This document shows, piece after piece, positions 7,679-16,815 of a stretch of 42,405 nucleotides of DNA. The notes below the pieces were generated by a model, which worked only from the letters and a program-made list of their open reading frames with translations, was not told the DNA's origin and ran no database searches. A program made the position numbers and the translations under genes. Every line of letters begins with the position of its first letter. Position 1 is the first letter of the stretch. The stretch is from Bacteriovoracaceae bacterium (GTDB lineage Bacteria > Bdellovibrionota > Bacteriovoracia > Bacteriovoracales > Bacteriovoracaceae), in contig JAGLPP010000026.1 in assembly GCA_023137315.1 (NCBI GenBank), positions 1 to 42,405 on the forward strand, given 5' to 3'.

Positions 7679-10600
7679 TCAGCACTTGATTTTGTTCAGG
7701 CTAAACCTGAGTTTTCCGTTTTCGATCTGATATTCAAAAACATGACCATCAGGCGCCCCTTTTTGAAGTTTATTGGTCAAGGTTTCCCTGGTTATATGAT
7801 TTTCATGTTTGGAAATAGCTTGTTCGATTTCCGAAGAGGCCTCATATACGATGGTGATACGGTCAGCAACGTTAAGATTGACTTCCTTTCTTGTTTTTTG
7901 GATTCTATTCACAACTTCACGTGCCAATCCCTCATCAATCAGATTCTGATCAAGTTCGCAATCCACATCAATGGAGATGAATCTGTTTGAAAGTGCATTA
8001 GTGCCTTCTTTCGCCTCGCGAAAGATTAGAAAATCACTGGCAATAAAGGTTTCCCCTTCAAGTCCGATGGATTCACCTGTTTCAAGTTTTGCGAGAACAT
8101 CTTCAGGAAGATTCTGGATAAGTTTTCTGAATTGTCCAAAATTCTTGCCGAGGCGTTTTCCGAGTACTGGTGCGTTCGGTTTTGCGTATAGTTTTATATA
8201 TCTGCTTTCCTCTGTTGAGTAGAGGATCTCCTTGATATTAAGTTCCGTTCGGATATATCCTTCAAGTTTTTTGATCTCATTCAGAACGGTTTCATCCTTG
8301 TGGAGGACGGTGATTCTTCTCAGCGGTGTTTTAACCTTGATTTGTTTTTGGTTTCTTTTCTGGCGCCCAAGGAGAATGATTTGTTGCATTCGATTCATGG
8401 CATCTTCGAGTGTTTGGTCTATCATTTTTTCATCTGCCACGGGGTACTTGCAAAGATGAACTGACTCCTCCTCATTTTCAGAAAATTTTCCAAGCTCCAT
8501 GTAAAGGTGTTCTGATAAAAATGGCGTAAACGGGGCCATCGCCATGGAGAGTTCCTTCAGGGTCGTGTACAACGTGGAGTATGCTTCACATTTGTCGGAA
8601 GTCAGACCCTCTCCCCAAAATCGCGAGCGGTTGAGTCTGATGTACCAGTTGGTGAGATCTTCAATAAAAGCGAAAAGCGATGGTACAACATTATAGAGTT
8701 TATAGGCTTCCATTTCGGTGGCAATATTTTTCTTCAATGTCTGAAGGTTTGATAGAATCCAACGATCGGTTATATTATCGCCGTATTTAAAATTTTCTTT
8801 TGGGTTCCAGTTGTCAACCTCTGCATAGGTCTGAAAAAACTTGAAGGAATTGTACCATGGTAGAAGTGCCCGTCTGACCATGTCTTTAACGCCATGATCG
8901 GAAAAGCGCTGTTCTTCCGCACGAACAAGTCCCGAATTAATTAGATAGAGTCTTAGGGCATCTGCGCCGTAATCCTCCATAAGGGAATTCGGAGAGGTGT
9001 AGTTTCTGAGGCTTTTCGACATTTTTTTGCCGTCTTCGGCCATTACAATTCCGTTGACGATTACATTTTTAAACGCAGGTTTGTTATAAAGCGCGGCCGA
9101 AAGAACTGTCAGCGTATAGAACCAACCTCTTGTCTGGTCGAGTCCTTCTGCGATGTATTCGGCAGGGAATCCCTCATCAAAGATTTTTTTGTTTTCGAAT
9201 GGATAATGAAGTTGTGCATATGGCATTGAGCCTGATTCAAACCAGCAGTCCAGAACTTCAGGAATTCTTTTATAGGTTCCACTTTCTCCCTGGACTGTAA
9301 ATTCAAGGAGATCCACGATTTCGCGGTGAAGGTCATTTACTTTTTTTCCTGTGTATTTTTCCAGTTCATCAATCGAACCAATGCAGATAAATTTTCCTGT
9401 TTTGTCGTTTTCCCATATTGGTATTGGGGTTCCCCACGTACGATTACGCGATATTGCCCAGTCTTTGGCACCTTCAAGCCATTTACCAAAGCGGCCTTCT
9501 TTTATGTGATCCGGTATCCAGTTAATGTGCCTGTTTGCCTCGATAATTTTGCCCTTGATTTTTTCAACATTCACATACCAGGACGGAATTGCCTTGTAGA
9601 TCAAAGGCGTGTTGGAACGTTCACAGAATGGATAGCTGTGAACCAATGTGTCCTGATCGTAGAGTTTGCCGTTTTCCTTGAGCCATTTGATTACGTGTTT
9701 ATCAGCGTCCTTGACATACATTCCCGCAAAGTCTGTGACTTCCTCTGTGAATTTTCCAAGATCATCGACAGGGCAGGCATGGACGTGAAGATCGTGATTC
9801 TTCATAATCCTGTTGTCATCTTCACCAAAATCAGGGGCCGTGTGGACAAGTCCGGTACCATCGTCTGTGGTTACATAGCCATCGCAAATAACCTGAAAGG
9901 CACCGTCTTTGGCGAGATCGGCAAAGTATGGAAAGAGCGGCTCGTACCGTCTTTCTTTGAGATCCTTTCCCTCGCATTCCGACAGAATCTTTATTTTTTT
10001 CTTTCTATTTTTCGTGTAGTAGGAGAGTCGATCCTTTGCGATGTAAAAATCAATATCGAGAGTTTCATCCTTGACTTTGACATAGGTGATTTTTTCTCCA
10101 ACGCAGATTGCAAGGTTGGATGGAAGTGTCCATGGTGTGGTTGTCCAGCACGCCAGATAGGCATCCTCGTCTGCAAGTTTGTATAAAATAGTGACAGCAG
10201 GATCTTGCACATCCTTGTAGTTTGATGTGGCCTCAAAATTCGACAGTACTGTTCCAAAGGCCGTTGAAAAAGGTACGACCTTTACTCCCTTGTAGATCAG
10301 CTCTTTATTCCACAATTGCCTTACCACCCACCAGACTGATTCCATGAAGGTGACATCCATGGTTTTATAATCATTTTCGAAATCAACCCATCTTCCGATT
10401 CTATCAATGGTTTTTTTCCATTCCGAGGTATATCTTCCGACGATGGAGCGACACTGATCATTATAGCCTTTGATCCCAAGTTCTTTTATCGCTTCGTGTG
10501 CCGACATGCCCAGTTTTTTATCAATTTCATGTTCGATAGGAAGACCATGGCAGTCCCAGCCAAACCGTCGTTCCACATAAAAACCCTTCATAGTGAAATA

Positions 10601-10816
10601 TCTTGGAACGACATCCTTGAGAATGTTGCCAACAAGGTGTCCGTGATGAGGAAGGCCTGTGGCGAATGGAGGTCCATCGTAGAAAATATATTGTTTTTCG
10701 TTCTGGGTGTTTTTCAGTGATTTCTTGAAGATATCCCTTGTTTCCCAGAAATTAAGAATATTATGTTCGGTTTCAACGAAGGAAAATTGTGAATGTGGGC
10801 CCGTTTTTTCAGACAT
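7679..10816 (-). CDS. ileS: Isoleucyl-tRNA synthetase, type 2
   Basis: This class I synthetase charges tRNA-Ile. The HIGH-type motif is LPHHGHL (HHGH about residues 57-60) and the KMSKS motif is near residues 598-602 (EDGKKMSKS). The long stretch between them includes the CP1 editing domain. The GLPHHGH context, about 1045 residues in all, and no visible C-terminal zinc-finger cysteines point to the eukaryote-like type 2 IleRS. That type is typically much less sensitive to mupirocin than type 1. I chose ATG 10816 because AAGGAG lies 8 bases before it and because the longer frame to 10849 would start inside the promoter -10. Confidence 0.95.
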   Translation of the reverse strand: MSEKTGPHSQFSFVETEHNILNFWETRDIFKKSLKNTQNEKQYIFYDGPPFATGLPHHGHLVGNILKDVVPRYFTMKGFYVERRFGWDCHGLPIEHEIDKKLGMSAHEAIKELGIKGYNDQCRSIVGRYTSEWKKTIDRIGRWVDFENDYKTMDVTFMESVWWVVRQLWNKELIYKGVKVVPFSTAFGTVLSNFEATSNYKDVQDPAVTILYKLADEDAYLACWTTTPWTLPSNLAICVGEKITYVKVKDETLDIDFYIAKDRLSYYTKNRKKKIKILSECEGKDLKERRYEPLFPYFADLAKDGAFQVICDGYVTTDDGTGLVHTAPDFGEDDNRIMKNHDLHVHACPVDDLGKFTEEVTDFAGMYVKDADKHVIKWLKENGKLYDQDTLVHSYPFCERSNTPLIYKAIPSWYVNVEKIKGKIIEANRHINWIPDHIKEGRFGKWLEGAKDWAISRNRTWGTPIPIWENDKTGKFICIGSIDELEKYTGKKVNDLHREIVDLLEFTVQGESGTYKRIPEVLDCWFESGSMPYAQLHYPFENKKIFDEGFPAEYIAEGLDQTRGWFYTLTVLSAALYNKPAFKNVIVNGIVMAEDGKKMSKSLRNYTSPNSLMEDYGADALRLYLINSGLVRAEEQRFSDHGVKDMVRRALLPWYNSFKFFQTYAEVDNWNPKENFKYGDNITDRWILSNLQTLKKNIATEMEAYKLYNVVPSLFAFIEDLTNWYIRLNRSRFWGEGLTSDKCEAYSTLYTTLKELSMAMAPFTPFLSEHLYMELGKFSENEEESVHLCKYPVADEKMIDQTLEDAMNRMQQIILLGRQKRNQKQIKVKTPLRRITVLHKDETVLNEIKKLEGYIRTELNIKEILYSTEESRYIKLYAKPNAPVLGKRLGKNFGQFRKLIQNLPEDVLAKLETGESIGLEGETFIASDFLIFREAKEGTNALSNRFISIDVDCELDQNLIDEGLAREVVNRIQKTRKEVNLNVADRITIVYEASSEIEQAISKHENHITRETLTNKLQKGAPDGHVFEYQIENGKLRFSLNKIKC

Positions 10817-10839
10817 GGTATCTCTCCTTGGTGTCATCT

Positions 10840-10868
10840 TTAATACCAAAACCTACTGTTATTAGCAA
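10840..10868 (-). promoter_or_regulatory. Possible ileS promoter
   Basis: On the minus strand TTGCTA (10863-10868), 17 bases, then TATTAA (10840-10845), giving a leader of about 15-20 bases before the AAGGAG site and ATG 10816. I see no T-box leader. Confidence 0.4.
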
Positions 10869-10977
10869 TATAGACGGTATTTCCCATGCTCGGCGTCATG
10901 AAAGGTCGCACAGGTAGGCACAATCAGCAGGTCTTTTTTTATACGCATACGGTATTAAAATTATAACTGGGAGATGT

Positions 10978-12378
10978 ATGAAAAAACTACTGATTATTGC
11001 GGGGGTTGTTTTTTTCTGTCTTGGATTACACGCAGAAACCTACCGTTATAAGGACCAACAAAAATCCCTGATTGATTGGGATAATATTGATCCTTTGAGC
11101 TGGCTTGATTTGAATGAGTGGAAAAGAGATGCTGAACTCAAGACGGAATATCCTGATTGGCTGGTTTCAAGAAGGGATAAAACTCATCGGGAGATTATTG
11201 GCAGGGTTCTTCAGTGTGTTGGCAATTGTATAAACGAGAAACGCGATGGAAGCTACAAGGTTGGATATCCATCAAAAATTTACGAGGCAAATGAATTTAG
11301 AACCGAAGGCGAAAGTTATGCCTGGATTTTTCTTTATGATGGTACGATGGTTCGTCTTTCCCCCAATTCCTCGGTCACCTTTAATGAATTTAACGTGGCA
11401 AATGACGAGTTATTTGTTTTTGCCAGGATTAATTACGGGAATGTATTGTGGTTGAGGCGCAACAGGGGCAGTTTCAATCCAACCTCAATGAGAGAGACGG
11501 ATGCGATTTTTCTTCCTTTGCCGATCGGGCAGTCCGGGATTGGTGAAAGTGAAATTGGTTACGATGAGAACAACTTGTACGGCGTTGTTGAGAGGAATGA
11601 TGAAAAATTAAAATATGAGAAGCTTAACAGGCTTATCGCGGAAAATAACAAAAATTGTCCCCCCAAGGTATCACAATATTTTCTTGTCATGCCAAATGGA
11701 ATGATTGCCAACAGGGCCGATAGTGCTGAATTCATCGTCCTTCCAGGTGTCGGTTCCTATTTCAAAAAAATAAGTTTTACCAGATATAATAAAAGCTATA
11801 CAAGCAAGGGATGGCTGGATTTTATAGAGGTTGGTTACAAAAAAATTGAGTCAATCGAAATCAGGGATAACAACTGGTATAAGCTGGATTTTTCAGGAAG
11901 AGACATGGTGACGTACCCGGATGGGGAACGGAGATTTGCTTTCGGTGGGCTTCTAACGAAAAGGATTCCATCAATTATGATTGCCAGGGAAATGATGTTT
12001 AAAAAATATTCGATTCCATTTCATCAAACGAATATTAAACCACGGGAATTGGCCAGAAAGTACGGTTACAGACTTTGGAATCACAAGCGCAGTGGTACAA
12101 TGTCCGAGACCGAAAAAAGATTGAAATATTTGAGAGTATTTACAAGAAGACTTGAGCTGACAAATTTAAAGATTTTTGAAAATTATATCAAAATGGTAAA
12201 AAGGGAAGGGAGAGAACTTGTGTTATCGGATTATTCACCGATTTACTTCAGAAAGGCCCTTCACGCTTATAGCGTAAAAAAGGAATCGGAATATTGGCAG
12301 ATGGCAAAGGGTGATAGAAAGGTTCTTAACAGTATGAAAAAACGTTTTTGGCGGACAATTCATGAAAGAAAAAAATAA
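10978..12378 (+). CDS. Secreted FecR-domain protein
   Basis: A signal peptide spans residues 1-20 (MKKLLIIAGVVFFCLGLHA). About residues 95-150 resemble a FecR domain: a basic region with EANEFRTEGESYAWIFLYDG, then MVRLSPNSSVTFNEF, the usual pattern of a bound or sensed sheet domain. The remaining 300 residues are unassigned; the C-terminal third is rich in Lys/Arg and helical. There is no N-terminal anti-sigma segment and no sigma factor nearby, so it is not a classical FecR sigma regulator and is more likely a periplasmic structural or sensory protein. GGGAG precedes the ATG. Its last 17 bases overlap maf. Confidence 0.7.
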   Translation: MKKLLIIAGVVFFCLGLHAETYRYKDQQKSLIDWDNIDPLSWLDLNEWKRDAELKTEYPDWLVSRRDKTHREIIGRVLQCVGNCINEKRDGSYKVGYPSKIYEANEFRTEGESYAWIFLYDGTMVRLSPNSSVTFNEFNVANDELFVFARINYGNVLWLRRNRGSFNPTSMRETDAIFLPLPIGQSGIGESEIGYDENNLYGVVERNDEKLKYEKLNRLIAENNKNCPPKVSQYFLVMPNGMIANRADSAEFIVLPGVGSYFKKISFTRYNKSYTSKGWLDFIEVGYKKIESIEIRDNNWYKLDFSGRDMVTYPDGERRFAFGGLLTKRIPSIMIAREMMFKKYSIPFHQTNIKPRELARKYGYRLWNHKRSGTMSETEKRLKYLRVFTRRLELTNLKIFENYIKMVKREGRELVLSDYSPIYFRKALHAYSVKKESEYWQMAKGDRKVLNSMKKRFWRTIHERKK

Positions 12379-13033
12379 ATTGTACACTTTGGTTTTAGGA
12401 AGTAAAAGTCCCAGGAGGGAAGAGCTTTTAGGATGGACAGGATTGGATTTTAAAATCAAACCTGCTCATATTGATGAGAAAAGTCTCTTTAACACTCCAA
12501 GAGAGATTGCCCAGGATATTGCCGCCAGAAAAGGTGAGGCAGTCATGAAGGAATGCCTCAAAATTGAAGGGACCGGAAAAAATTATTTTCCACTTGTTGT
12601 TGCATCTGACACGATTGTTTGTATTGGTGACGAGATATTGGGGAAGCCAGGCAATATTGATGAGGCTAAAAAAATGCTTCTAAAACTATCAGGAACAACG
12701 CATCTGGTGATCACGGCCGTATGGTTTGGTCGATTGGATATTGAGACAGGCAGGGAATTAAATGAGGTTTTTTCCAGCGAAACTGACGTAACATTTCGTG
12801 ATATAGATGACGATCTTCTTGAACGCTATCTTGATTCTGAAGAATCACTGGATAAGGCCGGGGCCTATGGAATTCAGGGACAGGCCCTCACATTTGTAAG
12901 TCATATCAACGGGTCATATTCCAACGTTGTTGGTTTTCCACTGGACGAAATGATTTTTGAACTAAAAAACTTTTTGAATTATTCGGATGATTTCAGCGGA
13001 GAATGGAGAAAATTGTTTTGTGGCAAAGGTTAA
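12362..13033 (+). CDS. maf: Maf-family nucleoside triphosphate pyrophosphatase
   Basis: Maf proteins hydrolyse non-canonical or excess nucleotides (dTTP, UTP or m7GTP, depending on subfamily) to monophosphates. The signature SKSPRREEL is at residues 14-22, the catalytic acid lies in ASDTIV (D83), and the substrate loops GKPGN and AGAYGIQG are present, followed by GSYSNVVGFPL. At 223 residues it is slightly longer than usual. It overlaps the preceding gene by 17 bases and the following DUF167 gene by 14, so the cluster is one transcript. Subfamily specificity cannot be fixed by eye. Confidence 0.93.
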   Translation: MKEKNKLYTLVLGSKSPRREELLGWTGLDFKIKPAHIDEKSLFNTPREIAQDIAARKGEAVMKECLKIEGTGKNYFPLVVASDTIVCIGDEILGKPGNIDEAKKMLLKLSGTTHLVITAVWFGRLDIETGRELNEVFSSETDVTFRDIDDDLLERYLDSEESLDKAGAYGIQGQALTFVSHINGSYSNVVGFPLDEMIFELKNFLNYSDDFSGEWRKLFCGKG

Positions 13034-13394
13034 TTTTCAAAAAATAATCAGCGAGTTCGAAAGACTTGGCATTAAAATAAAAAAACATAACATTCTGGAT
13101 AATAATCTTTCCATATGCATTGAAATTTGGGCAAAACCAGGTTCAAAAAAAGAAAAGATTTCCCTGGGGGAGGATGGGAGAGTAAATATTCAAATCAGAA
13201 GCAGACCTGTGGATGGAGCTGCGAACAAATCCCTGGTCAAGCTCATTTCTAAAAATCTTGGAATTGCTGCAAGTCAGATTGAGATTGATAAGGGCGGAAA
13301 ATCACGACAAAAGCAGGTTGTGTTGAATTATTTTTTTACAGAGGCCAAGAGTGTGGACTACTATATGAAAAAACTGTTTAAATTTTTTTCCTGA
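13020..13394 (+). CDS. DUF167/YggU family protein
   Basis: The central part (WAKPGSKKEKISLGEDGRV, then VDGAANKSLVKLISKNLG and KGGKSRQK) is the DUF167 fold, a small alpha/beta protein of unknown function found across bacteria and archaea. Translation probably begins at GTG 13020, which follows GGAGAA by 10 bases; an in-frame ATG at 12987 lies deeper inside maf and lacks a better site. The product is about 124 residues with an extra N-terminal helix. The gene is embedded in the maf operon. Confidence 0.82.
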   Translation: MAKVNFQKIISEFERLGIKIKKHNILDNNLSICIEIWAKPGSKKEKISLGEDGRVNIQIRSRPVDGAANKSLVKLISKNLGIAASQIEIDKGGKSRQKQVVLNYFFTEAKSVDYYMKKLFKFFS

Positions 13395-13396
13395 TT

Positions 13397-13879
13397 ATGA
13401 AGCTTTTATTTTGTACTTTCATTGTATTTTTTATTGTTCAATTACCATGTTTCGGTAATCTGACAGTTACAGGGTCTAATAATTCCATGTTGAATACAGA
13501 TACAATTCGAAAGATGGTTGAAACCATAGGAACCATGGATCACAAAGAGTATATATATAATATAGATGGGTATCGAAGGAGTATTGAGCGCTATATTGAG
13601 AACAAAAAAAGGGTGTGTAGCGGGGAATTTTCGACGATTATTGTGGATGACGAAAAGGGGATTTCACCGGCGATAGAGGCAAAGCGGTTGGATGAGCGGG
13701 AGAGAAAGCTGTGTTTCAAGGATATTCAAACCCTTCAAATTAATTTTATCAACAAGATATTCGAGGCCAGGAAGAGATATTTGTTTTATCTGCACAAGAT
13801 AAGACTCAAGGAATTGTCTGAAGCAAGAGAAAGTGTCATTAAAAATTTGAAAGAGTCATTTGAAAAAAGAAAAATTTAA
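13397..13879 (+). CDS. Small secreted hypothetical protein
   Basis: I do not recognise the family. A signal peptide covers residues 1-20 (MKLLFCTFIVFFIVQLPCFG). The mature 140 residues begin with a short Thr/Ser/Asn-rich segment and continue as charged helix with two cysteines, near residues 75 and 107. The ATG is 2 bases after the preceding stop, so it is the last gene of the FecR-maf-DUF167 operon. It is convergent with the small gene at 13882. Confidence 0.6.
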   Translation: MKLLFCTFIVFFIVQLPCFGNLTVTGSNNSMLNTDTIRKMVETIGTMDHKEYIYNIDGYRRSIERYIENKKRVCSGEFSTIIVDDEKGISPAIEAKRLDERERKLCFKDIQTLQINFINKIFEARKRYLFYLHKIRLKELSEARESVIKNLKESFEKRKI

Positions 13880-13881
13880 TA

Positions 13882-14127
13882 TTAATTAGACTTTTTAAGA
13901 TGTGATTGTTGTTCGTTTGTGTCGGTAACGGATTTTATTGTACAACGTTGAATGCTGCGTTGTGGTGTTACGGATCTGTTTGGGCGAAGGCTTTGACCGA
14001 TTGACATCCTGCCGTGTGTTAGATTTTTGCGAGTCTGGGATTTGATGCCTGCAGCGTTACCAGCATTGACGATAAGGTTTTCTGGTAACGGGTTATTTTT
14101 GTTTGACGATTTATTTTCGGTGATCAC
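13882..14127 (-). CDS. Small basic hypothetical protein
   Basis: The start is GTG at 14125-14127, preceded by AGAGGAG at 7 bases, a strong ribosome site that argues the gene is real. The 81-residue product is rich in Asn, Ser, Thr, Lys and Arg with no long hydrophobic run, so it is likely disordered and possibly nucleic-acid binding. I cannot assign a family. It is divergent from the TRAP operon, sharing a 203-bp region that contains the inverted repeat at 14246-14286. Confidence 0.5.
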   Translation of the reverse strand: MITENKSSNKNNPLPENLIVNAGNAAGIKSQTRKNLTHGRMSIGQSLRPNRSVTPQRSIQRCTIKSVTDTNEQQSHLKKSN

Positions 14128-14226
14128 TGTAATCTCCTCTTTTTGAATCAGTGCGTACCCTGTAGTAATACACTAATCATTATTATGCAATTTAACTCGT
14201 TGATATTACCATAAATCTGGAAAGCA

Positions 14227-14255
14227 TTGTATTTGACTGTAATTTTTGCCATAAT
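14227..14255 (+). promoter_or_regulatory. Possible promoter of the TRAP operon
   Basis: TTGTAT (14227-14232), 17 bases, then CATAAT (14250-14255). The expected start is near 14262, about 70 bases before tatT. The -10 box lies within the left arm of the inverted repeat. Confidence 0.4.
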
Positions 14256-14286
14256 TTCAATTCTAAATATTTGAAATATATGGCAA
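14246..14286. promoter_or_regulatory. Long inverted repeat over the TRAP promoter, candidate operator
   Basis: The left arm TTGCCATAATTTCAA (14246-14260) and right arm TTGAAATATATGGCAA (14271-14286) are complementary over 15 bases with a single bulged A and a 10-base centre. The left arm covers the likely -10 and the centre covers the likely start site, which is where a repressor would bind. No T-run follows, so it is unlikely to be a terminator. Confidence 0.5.
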
Positions 14287-14330
14287 TTAACGTGCGCTGG
14301 TTAGGGTGGCGAGTGTTTGAGGAGTCATGA

Positions 14331-15305
14331 ATGTTATATAACATATTAATTTTACTGGCATTGCATATAATTCTGGTTTCTTGCGGTTCCATACAGAAAG
14401 TAGCGGTTGCTACAACTGGGAGCATCATATATGAGGCTTCACCTCATATAGAGAGTGAAACCAGTTTTGAAAGCTTTCAAAAAGGGATTCCAGGCAGTTT
14501 GAAACTGGCTGAGGCGTTTTGGTATTTAAAGCAGGATGACGAGGATTCTCTGGTCAGTCTTATCAAGGGATATACTGGATATGCATTTGTTGTGAATGAA
14601 ACATTTTATCTTAATGACAAGCTTCTTGATGTTGATGAAAGTCCCCACAAAGATCAGGCGATCATCAATTATACCAAGTCAATGCAGTATGGAATGAAAT
14701 TTTTGGAACAAAATGATGTCCCATTTTCCATGCTTGTGGAAAAGATGAAGGAAAATGACGGGATCAAGAAACTTCTGGAGAGTGAATTTTCGGATGATTT
14801 AAGGGACCTGGAGGGTGTTATGTTTACGGCCCAGTCCCTTTCATGTTTGATTAATCTTCAAAAAGACAAAGTGTCCCTATATGCATATGTTCCGATCGCC
14901 AAGGCAATGTATGACTGGGTTTGTTCCAAAAATCCGCAAATCAATCATGGGGCATGTGATATTTTCTATGGTTCCTACGAGGCAAGCAGACCGTCAATGC
15001 TTGGCGGAAATCCCAAAAAAGGGAAAGAGCATTTTCTCAAGGCCATTAAAAATCATCCATATAATTGGCTTGCAAGAGTTATGTATATCCAACATTATCT
15101 AATACCGATGTCCGACGATGAGGGATATGCACAACAGAAGGAATTTTTTGAGATTAATTCAAGAAAATACCACGAAGCAATTAAGTGGAATCCGGATCAA
15201 TCCTATGAGCAGAGAATTTTAGGTGATAAACGCATGAGACTCTATCAGATGATGGCCTTGAAAAGATTTGAGTTCATCAAAAAAAACGATAAGGATCTCT
15301 TTTAA
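14331..15305 (+). CDS. tatT: TRAP-associated lipoprotein TatT (T-component)
   Basis: A lipoprotein signal ends at LVSC, with the lipidated cysteine at residue 18. The next stretch (SFESFQKGIPGSLKLAEAF, then a helical YTGYAFV region) matches the TRAP transporter T-component family. That family is known from Treponema pallidum TatT, a helical tetratricopeptide-like protein that forms a ring with the TRAP binding protein in the periplasm. The 324-residue length is normal. GAGGAG lies 6 bases before the ATG. The three TRAP genes follow directly, which strongly supports the call. It should act as a membrane-anchored periplasmic partner that hands ligand to or from TatP. Confidence 0.88.
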   Translation: MLYNILILLALHIILVSCGSIQKVAVATTGSIIYEASPHIESETSFESFQKGIPGSLKLAEAFWYLKQDDEDSLVSLIKGYTGYAFVVNETFYLNDKLLDVDESPHKDQAIINYTKSMQYGMKFLEQNDVPFSMLVEKMKENDGIKKLLESEFSDDLRDLEGVMFTAQSLSCLINLQKDKVSLYAYVPIAKAMYDWVCSKNPQINHGACDIFYGSYEASRPSMLGGNPKKGKEHFLKAIKNHPYNWLARVMYIQHYLIPMSDDEGYAQQKEFFEINSRKYHEAIKWNPDQSYEQRILGDKRMRLYQMMALKRFEFIKKNDKDLF

Positions 15306-15331
15306 ATATGACAGACAAGTAAGGATGAAAA

Positions 15332-16303
15332 ATGAACAAGGTACTGATTATTTTTTCAATGTTTTTTTTGTTTTCGCTGAATCTACATGCAGTTACCATA
15401 AAAATAGCTGTTCTTGCACCTGATGGAACAACCTGGGCAAAGTATCTTAAGAAGATGTCAAAGGATGTGAAAAAGGCCACTGGGGGAAACGTCAGGTTCA
15501 AAATCTATTATGGTGGTTCCCAGGGAGATGAGCAGGATGTCCTCAGGAAAATACGTGTGGGACAACTTCATGGTGGAATTTTTACAGGAAAAACACTTGC
15601 AGAAATAAACGGTGATGTTCGCGTTATCGAAGTGCCTTTTACATTTTACCATGATCGAAACAAGGCAAATAATGTTCTTAAAAAGATGTCGACGTATTTT
15701 AATGAAGGCTTCAGGAAAAACGGATTTAAAAATCTTGGTTTCTTCGAGCTTGGACAGGTTTACTTTATTTCCAAGAAGAAGGCGGAGAGTATTGATGGCA
15801 TGAAAAACATCAAAATATGGCTCTGGGACGGGGATGAACTTGTTGCCCGCCTGATAAAAAATCTTGAACTTGTTTCAGTACCGCTTGCCTTGACGGATGT
15901 TTTAACCTCCCTGCAGACTGGCATGGTTGAAGCGGCATATGCGCCTCCAACCGGTATTCTGGCCGTTCAGTGGCATACCAAGGTTAAATATTTGATAGAC
16001 TTTCCGTTGGCATATTCGATAGGCGCTTTTTTGGTTAACGATAAAAGTTGGAAAAAAATACCTCTCGAATACAGGAAAATCGTTGAGGAGATCAGTCTCA
16101 AGTATACTGAAAAGGTTAATCAGGCAACAGTGAAGGATAATGTTGAATCGTTGGCAGCGATAAAAAGCACTGGTATTGAGTTTGTGGAGTTTTCCAAAAA
16201 GGATATCGAGCAGAGTTCAGAAATTAGAAAACAGGTGATTAAAGATTTGACTGGTAAGGTTTTTTCAGCAAAGGCCATTAATCTGCTTGAAAAATATTTG
16301 TAG
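15332..16303 (+). CDS. tatP: TRAP transporter solute-binding protein (DctP/TatP type)
   Basis: A signal peptide (residues 1-20) precedes a DctP-family periplasmic binding protein: an IAVLAPDGTTWAKYL start, GGSQGDEQDVLRKIRVGQL, and the hinge region LALTDVLTSLQTGMVEAAYAPP. In most DctP proteins an Arg just before this region (as in a K-I-R motif) clamps the ligand carboxylate. Here the aligned position is Trp163 (IKIWLWDG). The same departure is described for TatP-type proteins thought to bind hydrophobic ligands, so the substrate is probably not a simple organic acid. AAGGAT precedes the ATG, and the gene is 26 bases after tatT. Confidence 0.92.
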   Translation: MNKVLIIFSMFFLFSLNLHAVTIKIAVLAPDGTTWAKYLKKMSKDVKKATGGNVRFKIYYGGSQGDEQDVLRKIRVGQLHGGIFTGKTLAEINGDVRVIEVPFTFYHDRNKANNVLKKMSTYFNEGFRKNGFKNLGFFELGQVYFISKKKAESIDGMKNIKIWLWDGDELVARLIKNLELVSVPLALTDVLTSLQTGMVEAAYAPPTGILAVQWHTKVKYLIDFPLAYSIGAFLVNDKSWKKIPLEYRKIVEEISLKYTEKVNQATVKDNVESLAAIKSTGIEFVEFSKKDIEQSSEIRKQVIKDLTGKVFSAKAINLLEKYL

Positions 16304-16311
16304 GATCAGGG

Positions 16312-16815
16312 ATGTTCAGGTTTTTTACAATTATTGATCGAAGTGTGGAAGAGATGGCCAGATGGTTTCTGATAATCGGGGTGTTTCTGATGTTGGGAAT
16401 CTCCATTCTGGGAATTGTATTTCGATGGTTCAATATTACGTTCATGTGGATTGATCCTTCAGTCAGGCATCTTGTTTTTGCCTGTACTTTCCTCGGGGGT
16501 GTTATTGCCACGGGAAGAGGAACACATATTGGAATTGATATTGTAGGCAAACTTCTGGAAAACAGGAATATGCTCAAGGCCCGTCTATGGGTGAGTCGAT
16601 TCGTCGGTATTATTGCGGTTTTAACTATTGCCTGGTTGGTTTATGCTTCTTTGCATTTTTTTGCCATGGAGGCAAAGTACGGACGTGTGCGGTTTTGGGG
16701 AATACACAGCTCGTATCTTGTCGGAATCATCCCTGTGGGTTTTAGCCTTATAGCTTATAGATTTTTATACAGGCTGATAAAATCTTTTGTGAGAGTGGAG
16801 AATAAGATTGTTTGA
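16312..16815 (+). CDS. tatQ: TRAP transporter small permease (DctQ type)
   Basis: The 167-residue membrane protein has four hydrophobic segments (about 18-40, 58-72, 96-120 and 135-155) and the DctQ pattern of a MARWFLIIGVFLMLGISI first segment and a FRWFN loop. It is the small subunit that pairs with the large permease to drive Na+-coupled uptake of ligand delivered by the binding protein. It starts 8 bases after tatP and overlaps the next gene by 8 bases. Confidence 0.9.
   Translation: MFRFFTIIDRSVEEMARWFLIIGVFLMLGISILGIVFRWFNITFMWIDPSVRHLVFACTFLGGVIATGRGTHIGIDIVGKLLENRNMLKARLWVSRFVGIIAVLTIAWLVYASLHFFAMEAKYGRVRFWGIHSSYLVGIIPVGFSLIAYRFLYRLIKSFVRVENKIV

Noticed and set aside
9326-10186. A 286-codon open frame on the plus strand inside ileS
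   Set aside because: It is antisense to the well-supported ileS frame, has no ribosome site, and its product has no recognisable domain; it is a frame shadow.
10869-10977. A riboswitch or T-box leader between ileS and the FecR gene
   Set aside because: No T-box sequence, specifier stem or terminator/antiterminator pair is visible; only short direct repeats of ACGGTATT.
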